From assembly GCF_020165195.1 (NCBI RefSeq), contig NZ_JAIUHR010000005.1, forward strand, positions 211,652 through 275,651: a DNA stretch of 64,000 nt, written 5' to 3'. The position numbers were made by a program, and so were the translations under genes. Each line of letters starts with the position of its first letter. Positions within the stretch are counted from its first letter, which is position 1. Shown in pieces: positions 44,706-53,170 of this stretch. A model generated the notes under the pieces. It was not told the origin of the DNA and searched no databases. It saw only the letters and a program-made list of their open reading frames with translations. The stretch is from Mesorhizobium sp. CA14. Lineage in GTDB: Bacteria; Pseudomonadota; Alphaproteobacteria; Rhizobiales; Rhizobiaceae.

Positions 44706-45503
44706 ATGGCAACCGCCAGCGTTTCCGACAGCCGCGAGAAGGAACTCTGGCGGCGCCTTGGCGAGGTCAATGACCCGGAACTCGACGAACCGATTACCGA
44801 GATGGGTTTCGTCGAGCGCGCCGAGATGACGGGCGACGGCAGCGTGGAGGTCGATTTCCGCTTGCCGACCTACTGGTGCTCGCCCAACTTCGCTTTCCTC
44901 ATGCTCGACGGCGTCCGCAAGGCGCTCGACCAGCTTTCCTGGTCGCCAGCCTATCGCGTGAAACTGCACGATCATATGTTCGCGGAGGAGGTCAATCGCG
45001 GCATCGAAGCCGGCAAGGCATTCGGCGACATATTCGCCGAGTTAGCCGCAGACGCGGATCTCGGCGCCGTGCGCGAAACCTTCAAGATGAAGGCATTCAC
45101 GCGCCGCCAGGAAGCGGTCCTGCGCGGACTTCGGCAGCACGGCCTGACGGATGTCGAAATCCTCGGCATGGACCTGCCGGCATACGATGCCGCCAGCTTC
45201 GAGCCGGGCGAGGCGGCCATGCAGAAGCCACGGTACCGGGCAGCGCTGCTGGAGCGGTTTCCCGATCGCCGTATGGACGATCCCGTCTTCGTCACCTGGG
45301 AAGGGCGGCAAATTCCGCCTGCCGCGCTCAGTGCCCATCTCGCCGAGTTACGCGGTGTGCGTGTCAACATGGAGTTCAACGGTGCGCTTTGCCGTGGGCT
45401 CAAGCAGACAAGATACAAGGAACTGAGCGTGGTCAAAGGCGAGCCGACGCTGGTCGACTTTATCATGGATCGCGTGCCGGCGCGAAACGCGCCGGCCGTC
45501 TAA
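44706..45503 (+). CDS. MIP18/PaaD-like iron-sulfur or metal-cluster assembly protein
   Basis: The 265-residue product starts with a MIP18-type (DUF59) domain: EKELWRRLGEVNDPELDEPI then TEMGFVERAEM and the family Cys in LPTYWCSPNFAF. Such domains help assemble Fe-S or related metal sites. From about residue 110 a longer C-terminal part of unknown fold follows, ending KGEPTLVDFIMDRVPAR, so the protein is larger than ordinary PaaD. It starts 4 bases after the amidohydrolase. A role in maturing PrmA or PrmB is likely by context. Confidence 0.84.
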   Translation: MATASVSDSREKELWRRLGEVNDPELDEPITEMGFVERAEMTGDGSVEVDFRLPTYWCSPNFAFLMLDGVRKALDQLSWSPAYRVKLHDHMFAEEVNRGIEAGKAFGDIFAELAADADLGAVRETFKMKAFTRRQEAVLRGLRQHGLTDVEILGMDLPAYDAASFEPGEAAMQKPRYRAALLERFPDRRMDDPVFVTWEGRQIPPAALSAHLAELRGVRVNMEFNGALCRGLKQTRYKELSVVKGEPTLVDFIMDRVPARNAPAV

Positions 45504-45579
45504 GCAGCGCCGAAAGCAACGGCCTCCCTCGCACGAGGCCCCCAACCAACAACCCGCCCGTAAGGCGGAAGGAGGAATC

Positions 45580-47211
45580 ATGCCTAAAATTATGCTTCAC
45601 AATTCCGAGGCCCGCCGGGCCCTTGCCCGTGGCGTGTTCAGACTGGCGGCGGCAGTCGAACCGACGCTCGGTCCCAAAGGCATGAATGCCATGATCGACC
45701 GGCCGATCGGAACCCCGATGGTGACCCGCGACGGCGTCAGCATCGCTTCCGAGATCGAGCTGCATGACCGTTTCGAGAACATGGGCGCGCAGGTCGTCCG
45801 CGAGGTGTCGATGCAGACCAACGAGGTCGCCGGCGACGGCACGACGACCGCCATCGTGCTCGCCAACGCGCTGATCCAGGGTGGCATCGAGGCCAATGAG
45901 CGCGGCGCCAAATCAGTCGATCTCTGCAAGGGCATCAACCTTGCCGTGGCGGCGGTCGTGACGGCCCTCAAGGCATCGGCCAAGCCCGCCAAGGGCAATG
46001 GCGTCCTCGCCTCGGTTGCCAACATCGCCGCGACCGATGCCAAGCTTGGCGCGCTGGTGGCGCAAGCGCATGAGCGCGTCGGCGCGGAAGGCGTCATTAC
46101 CACCGATTTCAGCGTGACCACCGAGACTACCCTGGATGTGGTCGAGGGCATGTCCTTCGACCGCGGCTACCTCTCGCATCACATGGTGACGGACCAGGAG
46201 AAAATGGAGGCCGTGCTTGAGCGGCCCTTCATCCTGATGACCGATCTCAAGATCAAGGAGCCCACCGCGCTCGAGACTGTGCGCCGTATCGCCGACCAGG
46301 CCGGTCGCCCGTTGCTGATCGTCTCCGAGGAAGTGTCGCCGGATGTTGTGGTCACGCTGCTCGGCAAGCAGGGGCCAGGCAAATACCTCGTCGTCCATCC
46401 GCCGGAATATGGCCATTGGCGAAAGGCCATGATGGAGGACCTGGCGATCATCACCGGCGGTAGGGTGATAGCCCGCGACCTCGGCGGCCGGCTGGAGGAC
46501 ATCACAGTCGATGATCTTGGGACCGCTGACCGGGTGAAAACCAGCTCATCCTACACCTCGATCATTCGCGGCGGCGGCGACCATGACGCGATCGCGGCGC
46601 GCCGCGCCCAGGTGCAGCGGCAGTATGAGGCCGCGCCGCCGAACATCGAGCAGGACAAGCTGCGCGAGCGCCTGGCCAAGCTCTCCGGCGGTACCGCGAT
46701 CCTCTATGCCGGCGGCGTCACTCCGGTCGAGCAGAAGCGGACCATCCAGCTGATCGAGGATTCGCTGAATGCGGTGCGCGCGGCGTCCGAGGAGGGCGTG
46801 GTTGCCGGTGGCGGCTCGGCGTTGGCCCAGATCGCGCCGCTGCTCGACAAGGTGGCGACCGGTGTCGACGGCGATGTCGCCGAAGGCGTGCGCCTGGTCC
46901 GGTCGGTGCTGACACGGCCGCTCTGGCGCATCGCCGCCAATGCCGGCGCCGATCCCGAAGCCGTGGTAGCCGAGGTGACGCGCATCAACGGCGGCTACGG
47001 CTATAACGCATCCGCCGGCAGCTATCAGAACATGTTCGAAGCCGGGATCATCGATCCTGTCCGCGTCACCTACACCGCGCTGGCCAATGCCGCCTCCGTG
47101 GCGACGCTGATCCTGACCACCGAGACACTGATCGGCGATCTTGCCGAGGATGAGGACCCGACGGCCGGGCCGGCACTCGGCGGCGGCGCGGAAAAGCTTG
47201 GCCGCGCCTGA
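45580..47211 (+). CDS. GroEL-like chaperonin dedicated to the monooxygenase (MimG type)
   Basis: This 543-residue protein is a chaperonin-60 homologue with the ATP site NEVAGDGTTTAIVLANAL near residue 85 and LEDITVDDLGTADRVK in the apical/equatorial region. It is divergent from housekeeping GroEL and ends GGGAEKLGRA instead of the Gly-Gly-Met tail. No groES gene accompanies it. In Mycobacterium, MimG is needed for making active MimA/MimC hydroxylase, and the same position here argues for the same job. It starts behind GGAGGAATC. Confidence 0.9.
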   Translation: MPKIMLHNSEARRALARGVFRLAAAVEPTLGPKGMNAMIDRPIGTPMVTRDGVSIASEIELHDRFENMGAQVVREVSMQTNEVAGDGTTTAIVLANALIQGGIEANERGAKSVDLCKGINLAVAAVVTALKASAKPAKGNGVLASVANIAATDAKLGALVAQAHERVGAEGVITTDFSVTTETTLDVVEGMSFDRGYLSHHMVTDQEKMEAVLERPFILMTDLKIKEPTALETVRRIADQAGRPLLIVSEEVSPDVVVTLLGKQGPGKYLVVHPPEYGHWRKAMMEDLAIITGGRVIARDLGGRLEDITVDDLGTADRVKTSSSYTSIIRGGGDHDAIAARRAQVQRQYEAAPPNIEQDKLRERLAKLSGGTAILYAGGVTPVEQKRTIQLIEDSLNAVRAASEEGVVAGGGSALAQIAPLLDKVATGVDGDVAEGVRLVRSVLTRPLWRIAANAGADPEAVVAEVTRINGGYGYNASAGSYQNMFEAGIIDPVRVTYTALANAASVATLILTTETLIGDLAEDEDPTAGPALGGGAEKLGRA

Positions 47212-47240
47212 AACAATTCCGGACCTGAAAGGATACGACG

Positions 47241-48284
47241 ATGAAAGCCGCAAGACTTTACGAATACGACCCGCACATGAACGTCAAGCTCAAGATCGAG
47301 GAGGTCAAGGCGCCGACGATCACGGCCCCGGACGAGGTCATCGTGCGGGTAGGTGCCGCCGGCCTCTGCCGCACCGACCTCCATATCATTGAAGGTGTGT
47401 GGAAACCGACCATGGACCCCGACGGCAGCCTTCTGCCTTACATCATGGGTCATGAGAACGCCGGCTGGGTCGAGGAGGTCGGCAGCGGCGTCAGATCGGT
47501 CAAGCGCGGCGATGCCGTGATCTGCCACCCGTTCCGCTCTTGCGGCATCTGCCTCAACTGCCGGCACGGCGAGGATATGTACTGCGACAATGGCCAGTTC
47601 CCTGGGCTCGGCATGAATGGCGGCTTCGCCGAATATTTCATCACCAGTGAACGTTCGCTGATCAAGCTCAATGCCAATGTCACGCCGATCGAAGTGGCGC
47701 CGCTGGCAGATGCTGGCATCACCGCTTATCGCGCCGCCAAACGGGCGGCGAAGCTTTTGCGGCCGGGGAGCTACTGCGTCCTGCTCGGCATCGGCGGGCT
47801 CGGACACATCGCGCTGCAGTCGCTGCATGCGATTTCAGGCTGCCGGATAATCGCCGTCGATCGTGAGCCTGCCGCGCGCGTGCTGGCCAAGGATCTCGGT
47901 GCCGACTTCGTCCTCGATGGCGGGCCGAACGTCGTCGAAGAAGTAAAGGCGATCACCGGCGGCGGCGCCCATGTGGTCATCGATTTCGTCGGCGAGCTTG
48001 GCGTGGAAAACATCTGCTGGAAGATGGTGCGCAAGGGCGGCCAGCTGTTCGTGGTAGGCTATGGCGGCGCCGTCAACGTGCCGACCGCGCATCTGGTCAT
48101 CGAGGAAATCAACATCGGCGGCAGCCTGGTCGGCAATTTCACCGAGCTCGTCGAGCTGATGGAGCTCAACGCCGACGGCAAGGTCAAGATGCACTACACC
48201 GAATACAATCTCGCCAGCATCAACACCGCGCTCGATGACTTCAAGAACCGGCGCTTCACCGGCCGCGGCGTCATCGTTCCCTGA
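47241..48284 (+). CDS. Zinc-dependent alcohol dehydrogenase
   Basis: This 347-residue MDR enzyme probably oxidises the monooxygenase product (2-propanol to acetone). The catalytic zinc site shows GLCRTDLHI and MGHENAGWVEEVGSG. The structural zinc Cys are in SCGICLNCRHGEDMYC, and the NAD site is LLGIGGLGHIALQ. Family length is normal. It lies 29 bases after the chaperonin gene with a GAAAGGA site. A large hairpin (48294-48334) separates it from the aquaporin gene. Confidence 0.92.
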   Translation: MKAARLYEYDPHMNVKLKIEEVKAPTITAPDEVIVRVGAAGLCRTDLHIIEGVWKPTMDPDGSLLPYIMGHENAGWVEEVGSGVRSVKRGDAVICHPFRSCGICLNCRHGEDMYCDNGQFPGLGMNGGFAEYFITSERSLIKLNANVTPIEVAPLADAGITAYRAAKRAAKLLRPGSYCVLLGIGGLGHIALQSLHAISGCRIIAVDREPAARVLAKDLGADFVLDGGPNVVEEVKAITGGGAHVVIDFVGELGVENICWKMVRKGGQLFVVGYGGAVNVPTAHLVIEEINIGGSLVGNFTELVELMELNADGKVKMHYTEYNLASINTALDDFKNRRFTGRGVIVP

Positions 48285-48293
48285 AAGCCTTGG

Positions 48294-48334
48294 GCCCGGA
48301 TGCCGCGCGGAAAGCCGCGGTATCTGGTCCGGGC
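48294..48334 (+). other. Bipartite hairpin between adh and aquaporin genes
   Basis: GCCCGGA at 48294-48300 pairs with TCCGGGC at 48328-48334, and an inner CCGCG/CGCGG stem lies between. There is no U-run. It may mark a processing point or stabilise the upstream message. Confidence 0.5.
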
Positions 48335-48356
48335 GTCACAATCCGGAGAGGAAAAA

Positions 48357-49046
48357 ATGAACAAATACATCTGTGAATTCGTCGGAACCTTCGCGCTGGT
48401 CTTCTTCGGCTGCGCGACGGTTCTGTTCATGCGTTCCGAGGTCGGACTGCTCGGCGTTGCAATGGCCTTCGGCCTGTCGGTGATTGCGATGGCCTATTCG
48501 ATCGGGCCGATTTCCGGCGCGCATCTCAACCCGGCCGTGAGCCTTGGCGTCTTCGTTTCCGGCCGGATGAAGTCCAACGATCTCGCCGGCTACGTGGTCG
48601 CGCAATGTCTGGGGGCGATCGCCGCCTCGGCGGTGCTCTACGTGATGGCGCAAGGCAAAGGCGGCGGCTATGACGTCGCCGCGAATGGTTTTGCCCAGAA
48701 CGGCTGGTCGGCCTATTCGGCGACTTCGGCGTTCTTGTTCGAGGCAGTCGCCACATTCCTCTTTCTGCTCGTCATCTTGCGTGCCACCGCGGAGGACGGC
48801 GCGGGTGCTCTGGCCGGCCTGGCGATCGGTTTGACGCTGGTCATGATCCACCTCGCCGGCATTGCCGTGTCAGGGTCTTCGGTCAATCCGGCCCGCTCGC
48901 TAGGGCCTGCGTTGTTTGCCGGCGGAAGCGCGCTGTCGCAGCTCTGGCTCTATATCGTGGCGCCTTGCCTGGGCGCTGCCGCGGCCGGACTGGTGCTGCG
49001 CAGCGGGATGATCGGCGCCGGCGAACCGGCACCGCAGCTCGCCTGA
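48357..49046 (+). CDS. aqpZ: Aquaporin, AqpZ-like
   Basis: The 229-residue channel has six membrane segments and two NPA motifs, HLNPAVS near residue 58 and SVNPARS near 177. The predicted selectivity residues, Phe38, His165, Ser174 and Arg180, resemble the water-type AqpZ filter (Phe-His-Thr-Arg) rather than the glycerol-type one. A water channel at the end of a monooxygenase operon is unusual; it may also pass small solutes such as alcohols or hydrogen peroxide. ATG 48357 follows GGAGAGGA. A strong terminator follows. Confidence 0.9.
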   Translation: MNKYICEFVGTFALVFFGCATVLFMRSEVGLLGVAMAFGLSVIAMAYSIGPISGAHLNPAVSLGVFVSGRMKSNDLAGYVVAQCLGAIAASAVLYVMAQGKGGGYDVAANGFAQNGWSAYSATSAFLFEAVATFLFLLVILRATAEDGAGALAGLAIGLTLVMIHLAGIAVSGSSVNPARSLGPALFAGGSALSQLWLYIVAPCLGAAAAGLVLRSGMIGAGEPAPQLA

Positions 49047-49082
49047 TCGGCCGCTGCCTTTTTGTCGGTAAGAGTTCCCAAG

Positions 49083-49112
49083 CCCATGGCGCGAACGCCA
49101 TGGGTTTTTTTT
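49083..49112 (+). terminator. Rho-independent terminator of the prm operon
   Basis: A nine-base perfect stem CCCATGGCG/CGCCATGGG (49083-49091 and 49096-49104) with loop CGAA is followed by eight T residues (49105-49112). It closes the operon just after the aquaporin gene and ahead of the convergent regulator gene. Confidence 0.95.
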
Positions 49113-49125
49113 CTTCGCTGCGTGT

Positions 49126-51180
49126 TCAGACGAAGCCGCGCCGAATGCCATATTGCTCGAGCTTGCGGTAGAGCGTTGGCCTGGAGATGCCGAGCCGCTG
49201 CGCCACCCGGCTGAGATTGCCGCCCTCTGCGGTCAGCGCATTCTTCAACGCCTGGTGTTCCGCCTCGGCTAGCGTGCCAGCGGGCTCTTCGGGGCAGACG
49301 ACCGTGTTGCTGCCCGGCTGCGGCTCGGAACCGCGATCCGTGATTTCCTCGGGAAGGTCGTGCAGTCCGATACCGCGGCCGCGCGCCAGGACGTGCAGCC
49401 GTCCGACGAGGTTCTTCAGCTCGCGCACATTGCCCGGCCACCGATAGGCGAGCAATGCAGCGACAGCTTCCTGCGAGAATTCCAGCGGCTCGTCGCCTGA
49501 TGCAGCGGCGATCTTCCGGTTGAAATGTTCGATCAGCAGCAGCACGTCCTCGCCGCGATCGCGCAGTGGCGGCACAGTGATCGAGACGGCGCCGATTCGA
49601 TAATAGAGGTCGCGGCGGAAACGACCCGCAGCGACCTCCTGCTTGAGGTCTCGATTGGTCGAGGCGACGAGCCGGACGTCGACTGGCCGGCCTCGGTTGT
49701 CGCCGATGCGGTGGACCACGCGCTCTTCCAGGACACGCAACAGAAACGGCTGGATCTCGAGCGGCATCTCGCCGATCTCGTCGAGGCTGAGCACGCCGCC
49801 ATTGGCAAGCTCGAAGACACCCGGTTTGCCGTCGCGTGATGCGCCGGTGAAGGCGCCGGCGACATGGCCGAACAGCTCGCTGCCGAACAAGTCCTTTGTG
49901 ATAGCGCCGCAATTCATCGCGATGAACGGGTCATTGTCCGTACGCCGGCTGCCGGCATGGACGAGCCGCGCGAACAGCTCCTTGCCGACGCCGGTCTCGC
50001 CTTCGACCAGCAGCGAGGCGACGCTTTTCGATCGCGCGACGCGGCAGGCGACATCGACTGCGGCAAGCAGTGCCTCGCTCTCGCCGACTATCATTGCGGC
50101 TGCGTCTTGAAGATGCTTGTCCGCCTCCCGGTTGATCACGGTCGGGCTCGAAACTGTCGGCGCCGACGGGAACACCAGCGCCGCGCCGCGCAAGTCGCCA
50201 TCGAGCTTGAGCGGTGTGATGTGGCAGGAGCGCAGATGAGCCGGCAGAGCCCTGGCGATATCGGCCTCCGAACCGGACGACGGAAGGTTCATCAGCCAGC
50301 GGCCGCGACCCGCGTCTATCGGGCCGCTGGTCATTTCGGCGACTTCGCCGTCGGGCAGGTTGTTTCGGTAGATCGCGCGCCCGCGATGATCGACGATCAC
50401 CAGTCCATCTTTTCGGCGATAGCCGGGAGCCGATGAAATGAAAGCTTCGAGCAGGCGTGTGCGCTGCTCCTGTTGCTGCTCCGCCAATGCTTTTTCGATC
50501 TGGCGGGCCGTGGTGGCGACAAGAGCGGTGTTGTGCGGTCGGAAGATCGGCGAATAGCCTGACAGGTCGACGACCCCAACTATCTTGCCGTCCAGCGGAT
50601 CGCGGATCGGCGCGCCGGCGCAGGTCCAGGACTTGATGCCGGCGCAGAAGTGCTCCGCCGCATGGACGAAAGTCGGTTCCCCGGTCCACAGGGCCGTGCC
50701 AATGCCGTTGGTTCCGACGGCGCCCTCATTCCACTTGCCGCCGATGGCCAGATGAATATCCATGCCGTCATGCAGGGTCTTCTTGTCGCCGATGGCATCG
50801 ATCAGCACGCCGTCGCTGTCGGCAAGAACCAGCATCGCGCCGGTGCCCTCCAGCAACTGACCGATGGAGGCGAAGGATCGGCGCGCCGCCGCGAGCAGTT
50901 CGGCATTGGCTCGGGTCAGGTACTCGATCTCGTCGCGATCGCTGCTCAGCGGCGCTTCGATCCCCTGAGCGTTGATGCCGCCGGTGGCGCTGCGATACCA
51001 GGAGTCATGAATGAGGGAGCGGACGTGGCTTGGGCGGATCGGATCGCGGACACATTTTGGTTCGTCCGCCAGAAAATCTTCCCAAGCGCGCATAGTGGCG
51101 CGCTCGTCATAGTCGATGCTGCCTAGAGCGATTTGATTGCTGGCCAACGACGCACGCGTTGGAAGAGCATCGATCTTCAT
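49126..51180 (-). CDS. Sigma-54-dependent Fis-family activator, AcoR/MimR type
   Basis: This activator is 684 residues from ATG 51180; an upstream ATG at 51207 would add nine. An N-terminal GAF-type sensor (about 75-240, with GAVGTNGIGTALWTGEPTFV) is followed by the AAA+ domain with Walker A GETGVGKE near 394 and GAFTGA near 442, needed to contact sigma-54. The C-terminal Fis helix-turn-helix is NLSRVAQRLGISRPTLYRKL. It is convergent with the prm operon and almost certainly activates the sigma-54 promoter at 38962. The inducer may be the substrate or its ketone/alcohol product. Confidence 0.93.
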   Translation of the reverse strand: MKIDALPTRASLASNQIALGSIDYDERATMRAWEDFLADEPKCVRDPIRPSHVRSLIHDSWYRSATGGINAQGIEAPLSSDRDEIEYLTRANAELLAAARRSFASIGQLLEGTGAMLVLADSDGVLIDAIGDKKTLHDGMDIHLAIGGKWNEGAVGTNGIGTALWTGEPTFVHAAEHFCAGIKSWTCAGAPIRDPLDGKIVGVVDLSGYSPIFRPHNTALVATTARQIEKALAEQQQEQRTRLLEAFISSAPGYRRKDGLVIVDHRGRAIYRNNLPDGEVAEMTSGPIDAGRGRWLMNLPSSGSEADIARALPAHLRSCHITPLKLDGDLRGAALVFPSAPTVSSPTVINREADKHLQDAAAMIVGESEALLAAVDVACRVARSKSVASLLVEGETGVGKELFARLVHAGSRRTDNDPFIAMNCGAITKDLFGSELFGHVAGAFTGASRDGKPGVFELANGGVLSLDEIGEMPLEIQPFLLRVLEERVVHRIGDNRGRPVDVRLVASTNRDLKQEVAAGRFRRDLYYRIGAVSITVPPLRDRGEDVLLLIEHFNRKIAAASGDEPLEFSQEAVAALLAYRWPGNVRELKNLVGRLHVLARGRGIGLHDLPEEITDRGSEPQPGSNTVVCPEEPAGTLAEAEHQALKNALTAEGGNLSRVAQRLGISRPTLYRKLEQYGIRRGFV

Positions 51181-51293
51181 CTGATTAGGCCCAGGATCGC
51201 GTTTCATTCAGTCATTACGGAACCTTCGAGGCATGCCAATGCTGCATTCTGTCTTGGATCGGACGTGCCGAAGCCCGTCCAATCGCTTACCGG

Positions 51294-51767
51294 TCAATTG
51301 ATGCCTAGTTTCGCGCCGATGTCGGTGGCGAGCTGTTCTTCGGAGTAGGTGGCGGTGAGGCGACGTCCGTCCACGTCGGCAAGCTTCGCGGCGATGGCTT
51401 CGTCGACCGGCGCGAAGTAGCCGTTCTGCTTGGTGGCCAATACGAAAATGTGCTCGCCGCCGCGATCACGGATATCGCCAATATGATGAAGCTGACGGCC
51501 TGTGTTTTGATCCTTCGAGATCACACGCCCATTGATGCTGACATGCACGGACGGGTTGGCTTCGGCCACAGATCCGGGTGCGCCGCCAACATGAATGATA
51601 AGGCCTTGAGCCTTGGGTTTCTGACGTGGCTGTTTAGAAGCTGAATAACCGCCGGCGCTGAGTTGGTCGGCAAGGCGAATGATGGTTGAGCGGTTCTGCT
51701 CAATCAGCCTTTTGACTTGAGCATCCTCGCGCCGCGGGCCATCCCGCTTGGAGATGATCTCGACCAT
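51294..51767 (-). CDS. Conserved hypothetical protein (157 aa)
   Basis: ATG 51767 follows a GGGAGGATTC site. The product begins basic (KRDGPRREDAQVKRLIEQN) with a predicted helix. A domain then holds LIIHVGGAPGSVAEANPSVH and GRQLHHIGDIRDRGGEHIFV, ending EEQLATDIGAKLGIN. No signal peptide or membrane segment is seen and I do not recognise a functional family. The mixed helix/strand pattern suggests a small soluble, possibly DNA-associated protein. It is not clearly tied to the regulator gene upstream. Confidence 0.68.
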   Translation of the reverse strand: MVEIISKRDGPRREDAQVKRLIEQNRSTIIRLADQLSAGGYSASKQPRQKPKAQGLIIHVGGAPGSVAEANPSVHVSINGRVISKDQNTGRQLHHIGDIRDRGGEHIFVLATKQNGYFAPVDEAIAAKLADVDGRRLTATYSEEQLATDIGAKLGIN

Positions 51768-51939
51768 GAATCCTCCCAGATTCGTCGGCAGTGCCGGTAT
51801 GGCAATTTTTCTTGCTTGCAGCGAACCTTACACCGCCACAGTCGGGTCCGCCATTCATATTAGTTAGCGCCGAAATGAGTGTCGTTGGTAGCAGGCGGCT
51901 GCTACACGGGGGGTATTCGTACGTTGAGCAATGCCCGTG

Positions 51940-52245
51940 TCATACCGCCTTGCTCTTCGATATCGAGGGTTCGCTGTCGAATGGGTGCCTGTCGCGCAGG
52001 TAGAGCGCGCATGTGGTGCGCAGCATCGAGGCAAAGTTCGGGATATGGCCGTTAATCTCGATCGCTTCATCGTAAAGCGTCGAGAGGAATTTCGGCGCCG
52101 TCATCCCCTGTCCATGGGCGATCTCGTCCAACAGCGTCCAAAAAGTGGCTTCGAGCTGGATGCTCGTCGAGTGGCCGCCTATTCGAACTGAGCGATTGAT
52201 TAGCCGATAGCCTTCCGGATCCTGGCCGGCAAAGACCTTGCACAT
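51940..52245 (-). CDS. Ribbon-helix-helix domain protein (RHH_4 type)
   Basis: This 101-residue protein begins MCKVFAGQDPEGYRLINRSV and carries RSVRIGGHSTSIQLEATFWTLLD, the strand-helix pattern of RHH_4 ribbon-helix-helix regulators. It continues into IAHGQGMTAPKFLSTLYDEA. A strong site CGGGAGGT precedes the ATG. It probably binds DNA as a dimer; the target is unknown. It is divergent from the VOC gene at 52464. Confidence 0.78.
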   Translation of the reverse strand: MCKVFAGQDPEGYRLINRSVRIGGHSTSIQLEATFWTLLDEIAHGQGMTAPKFLSTLYDEAIEINGHIPNFASMLRTTCALYLRDRHPFDSEPSISKSKAV

Positions 52246-52463
52246 CCTAAGACCTCCCGTTTGATGTCGCTTGGGCGAAGACCTTCCAAGTCCCTTCCCC
52301 AGAAGGATACCAACCTGGCGGGCATTTTCCTCTCAATTTGCGGTGACTGCAATCGGATGGTGATGTGTAATCCGCCCAAACGCCTCTCGACGTGGTAACT
52401 GGCTGCTACCCGTTTTGTAACGGTAGGCGGTATCCCGGACCACATGCAAGGCGGGAGGCTTCT

Positions 52464-52859
52464 TTGGCGAAAGCAATTCATTCGATGATCCGGGTTATCG
52501 ACGAGAACCTGTCGGTCAGTTTCTACAAGAGCGCATTTGGATTCAATGTTGCCGACCGGTTGGATTTTGACACGTTCACATTGGTTTATCTGCGTGGCGC
52601 AGAATCCGATTTCGAGCTTGAACTGACGATCAACAAGGGCAGGAGAGAACTCTATGCGCTTGGCGAAGGCTATGGCCACTTGGCCTTTTGCGTCGACGAT
52701 ATCGAGGCCGAATATAAGCGCTTGACTGCAGCAGGCTTCAATCCGCGAAAAATTGTCGAGTTCAAGCGCGAAGGAGCGCTGCTCGCGCGGTTCTTTTTCG
52801 TTGCCGACCCAGATGGCTACCAGGTTGAAGTGCTGCAGCGTCACGGACGGTACAAATAG
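52464..52859 (+). CDS. VOC/glyoxalase-fold protein
   Basis: The 131-residue product starts at TTG 52464 (MAKAIHSMIRVIDENLSVSF), which has a GGGAGG site and matches the usual N-terminus of rhizobial glyoxalase I-like proteins. A GTG at 52392 would add unrelated residues. The fold is shown by YGHLAFCVDDIEAEYKRLTA and FFFVADPDGYQVEVLQRHG with metal-site His and Glu. It may be a lactoylglutathione lyase or a relative; substrate unknown. Nothing follows it for 300 bases on the same strand. Confidence 0.82.
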   Translation: MAKAIHSMIRVIDENLSVSFYKSAFGFNVADRLDFDTFTLVYLRGAESDFELELTINKGRRELYALGEGYGHLAFCVDDIEAEYKRLTAAGFNPRKIVEFKREGALLARFFFVADPDGYQVEVLQRHGRYK

Positions 52860-53170
52860 CGGCGTTCGATGGGTGCACACCCATGACTTGCACAACCACG
52901 ACTTCTTAATACCTGCATGATCGCCCAGGAAATAGCCATCGGGGACGAGATGGCGGTGCTCCTGCCAATTCGTATAGGAAGGGGATGGCTTCGACCGTCC
53001 GGGACTGCGCTGCGGCCACTTAGAGTGGCAGATAAATGATCCGACCGACGAAGTAGAGCAGTCCCGCGACTTCCTAAATTAATGGCGGGTGAAGCTGCGT
53101 TCGATGATCGACCCTGGCGTCTACGTCTAATTTCGCCTTGATTTGCCCAAAGGCAGATGCCCCACTGCGG
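52860..53170. other. Intergenic, no supported gene
   Basis: About 310 bases. A 41-codon frame begins at ATG 52918 (MIAQEIAIGDEMAVLLPIRI) but has no ribosome site or family match. No RNA or repeat was recognised. Confidence 0.35.

Noticed and set aside
52918..53043. A 41-codon frame starting MIAQEIAIG
   Set aside because: There is no ribosome site, no partner gene and no family resemblance.
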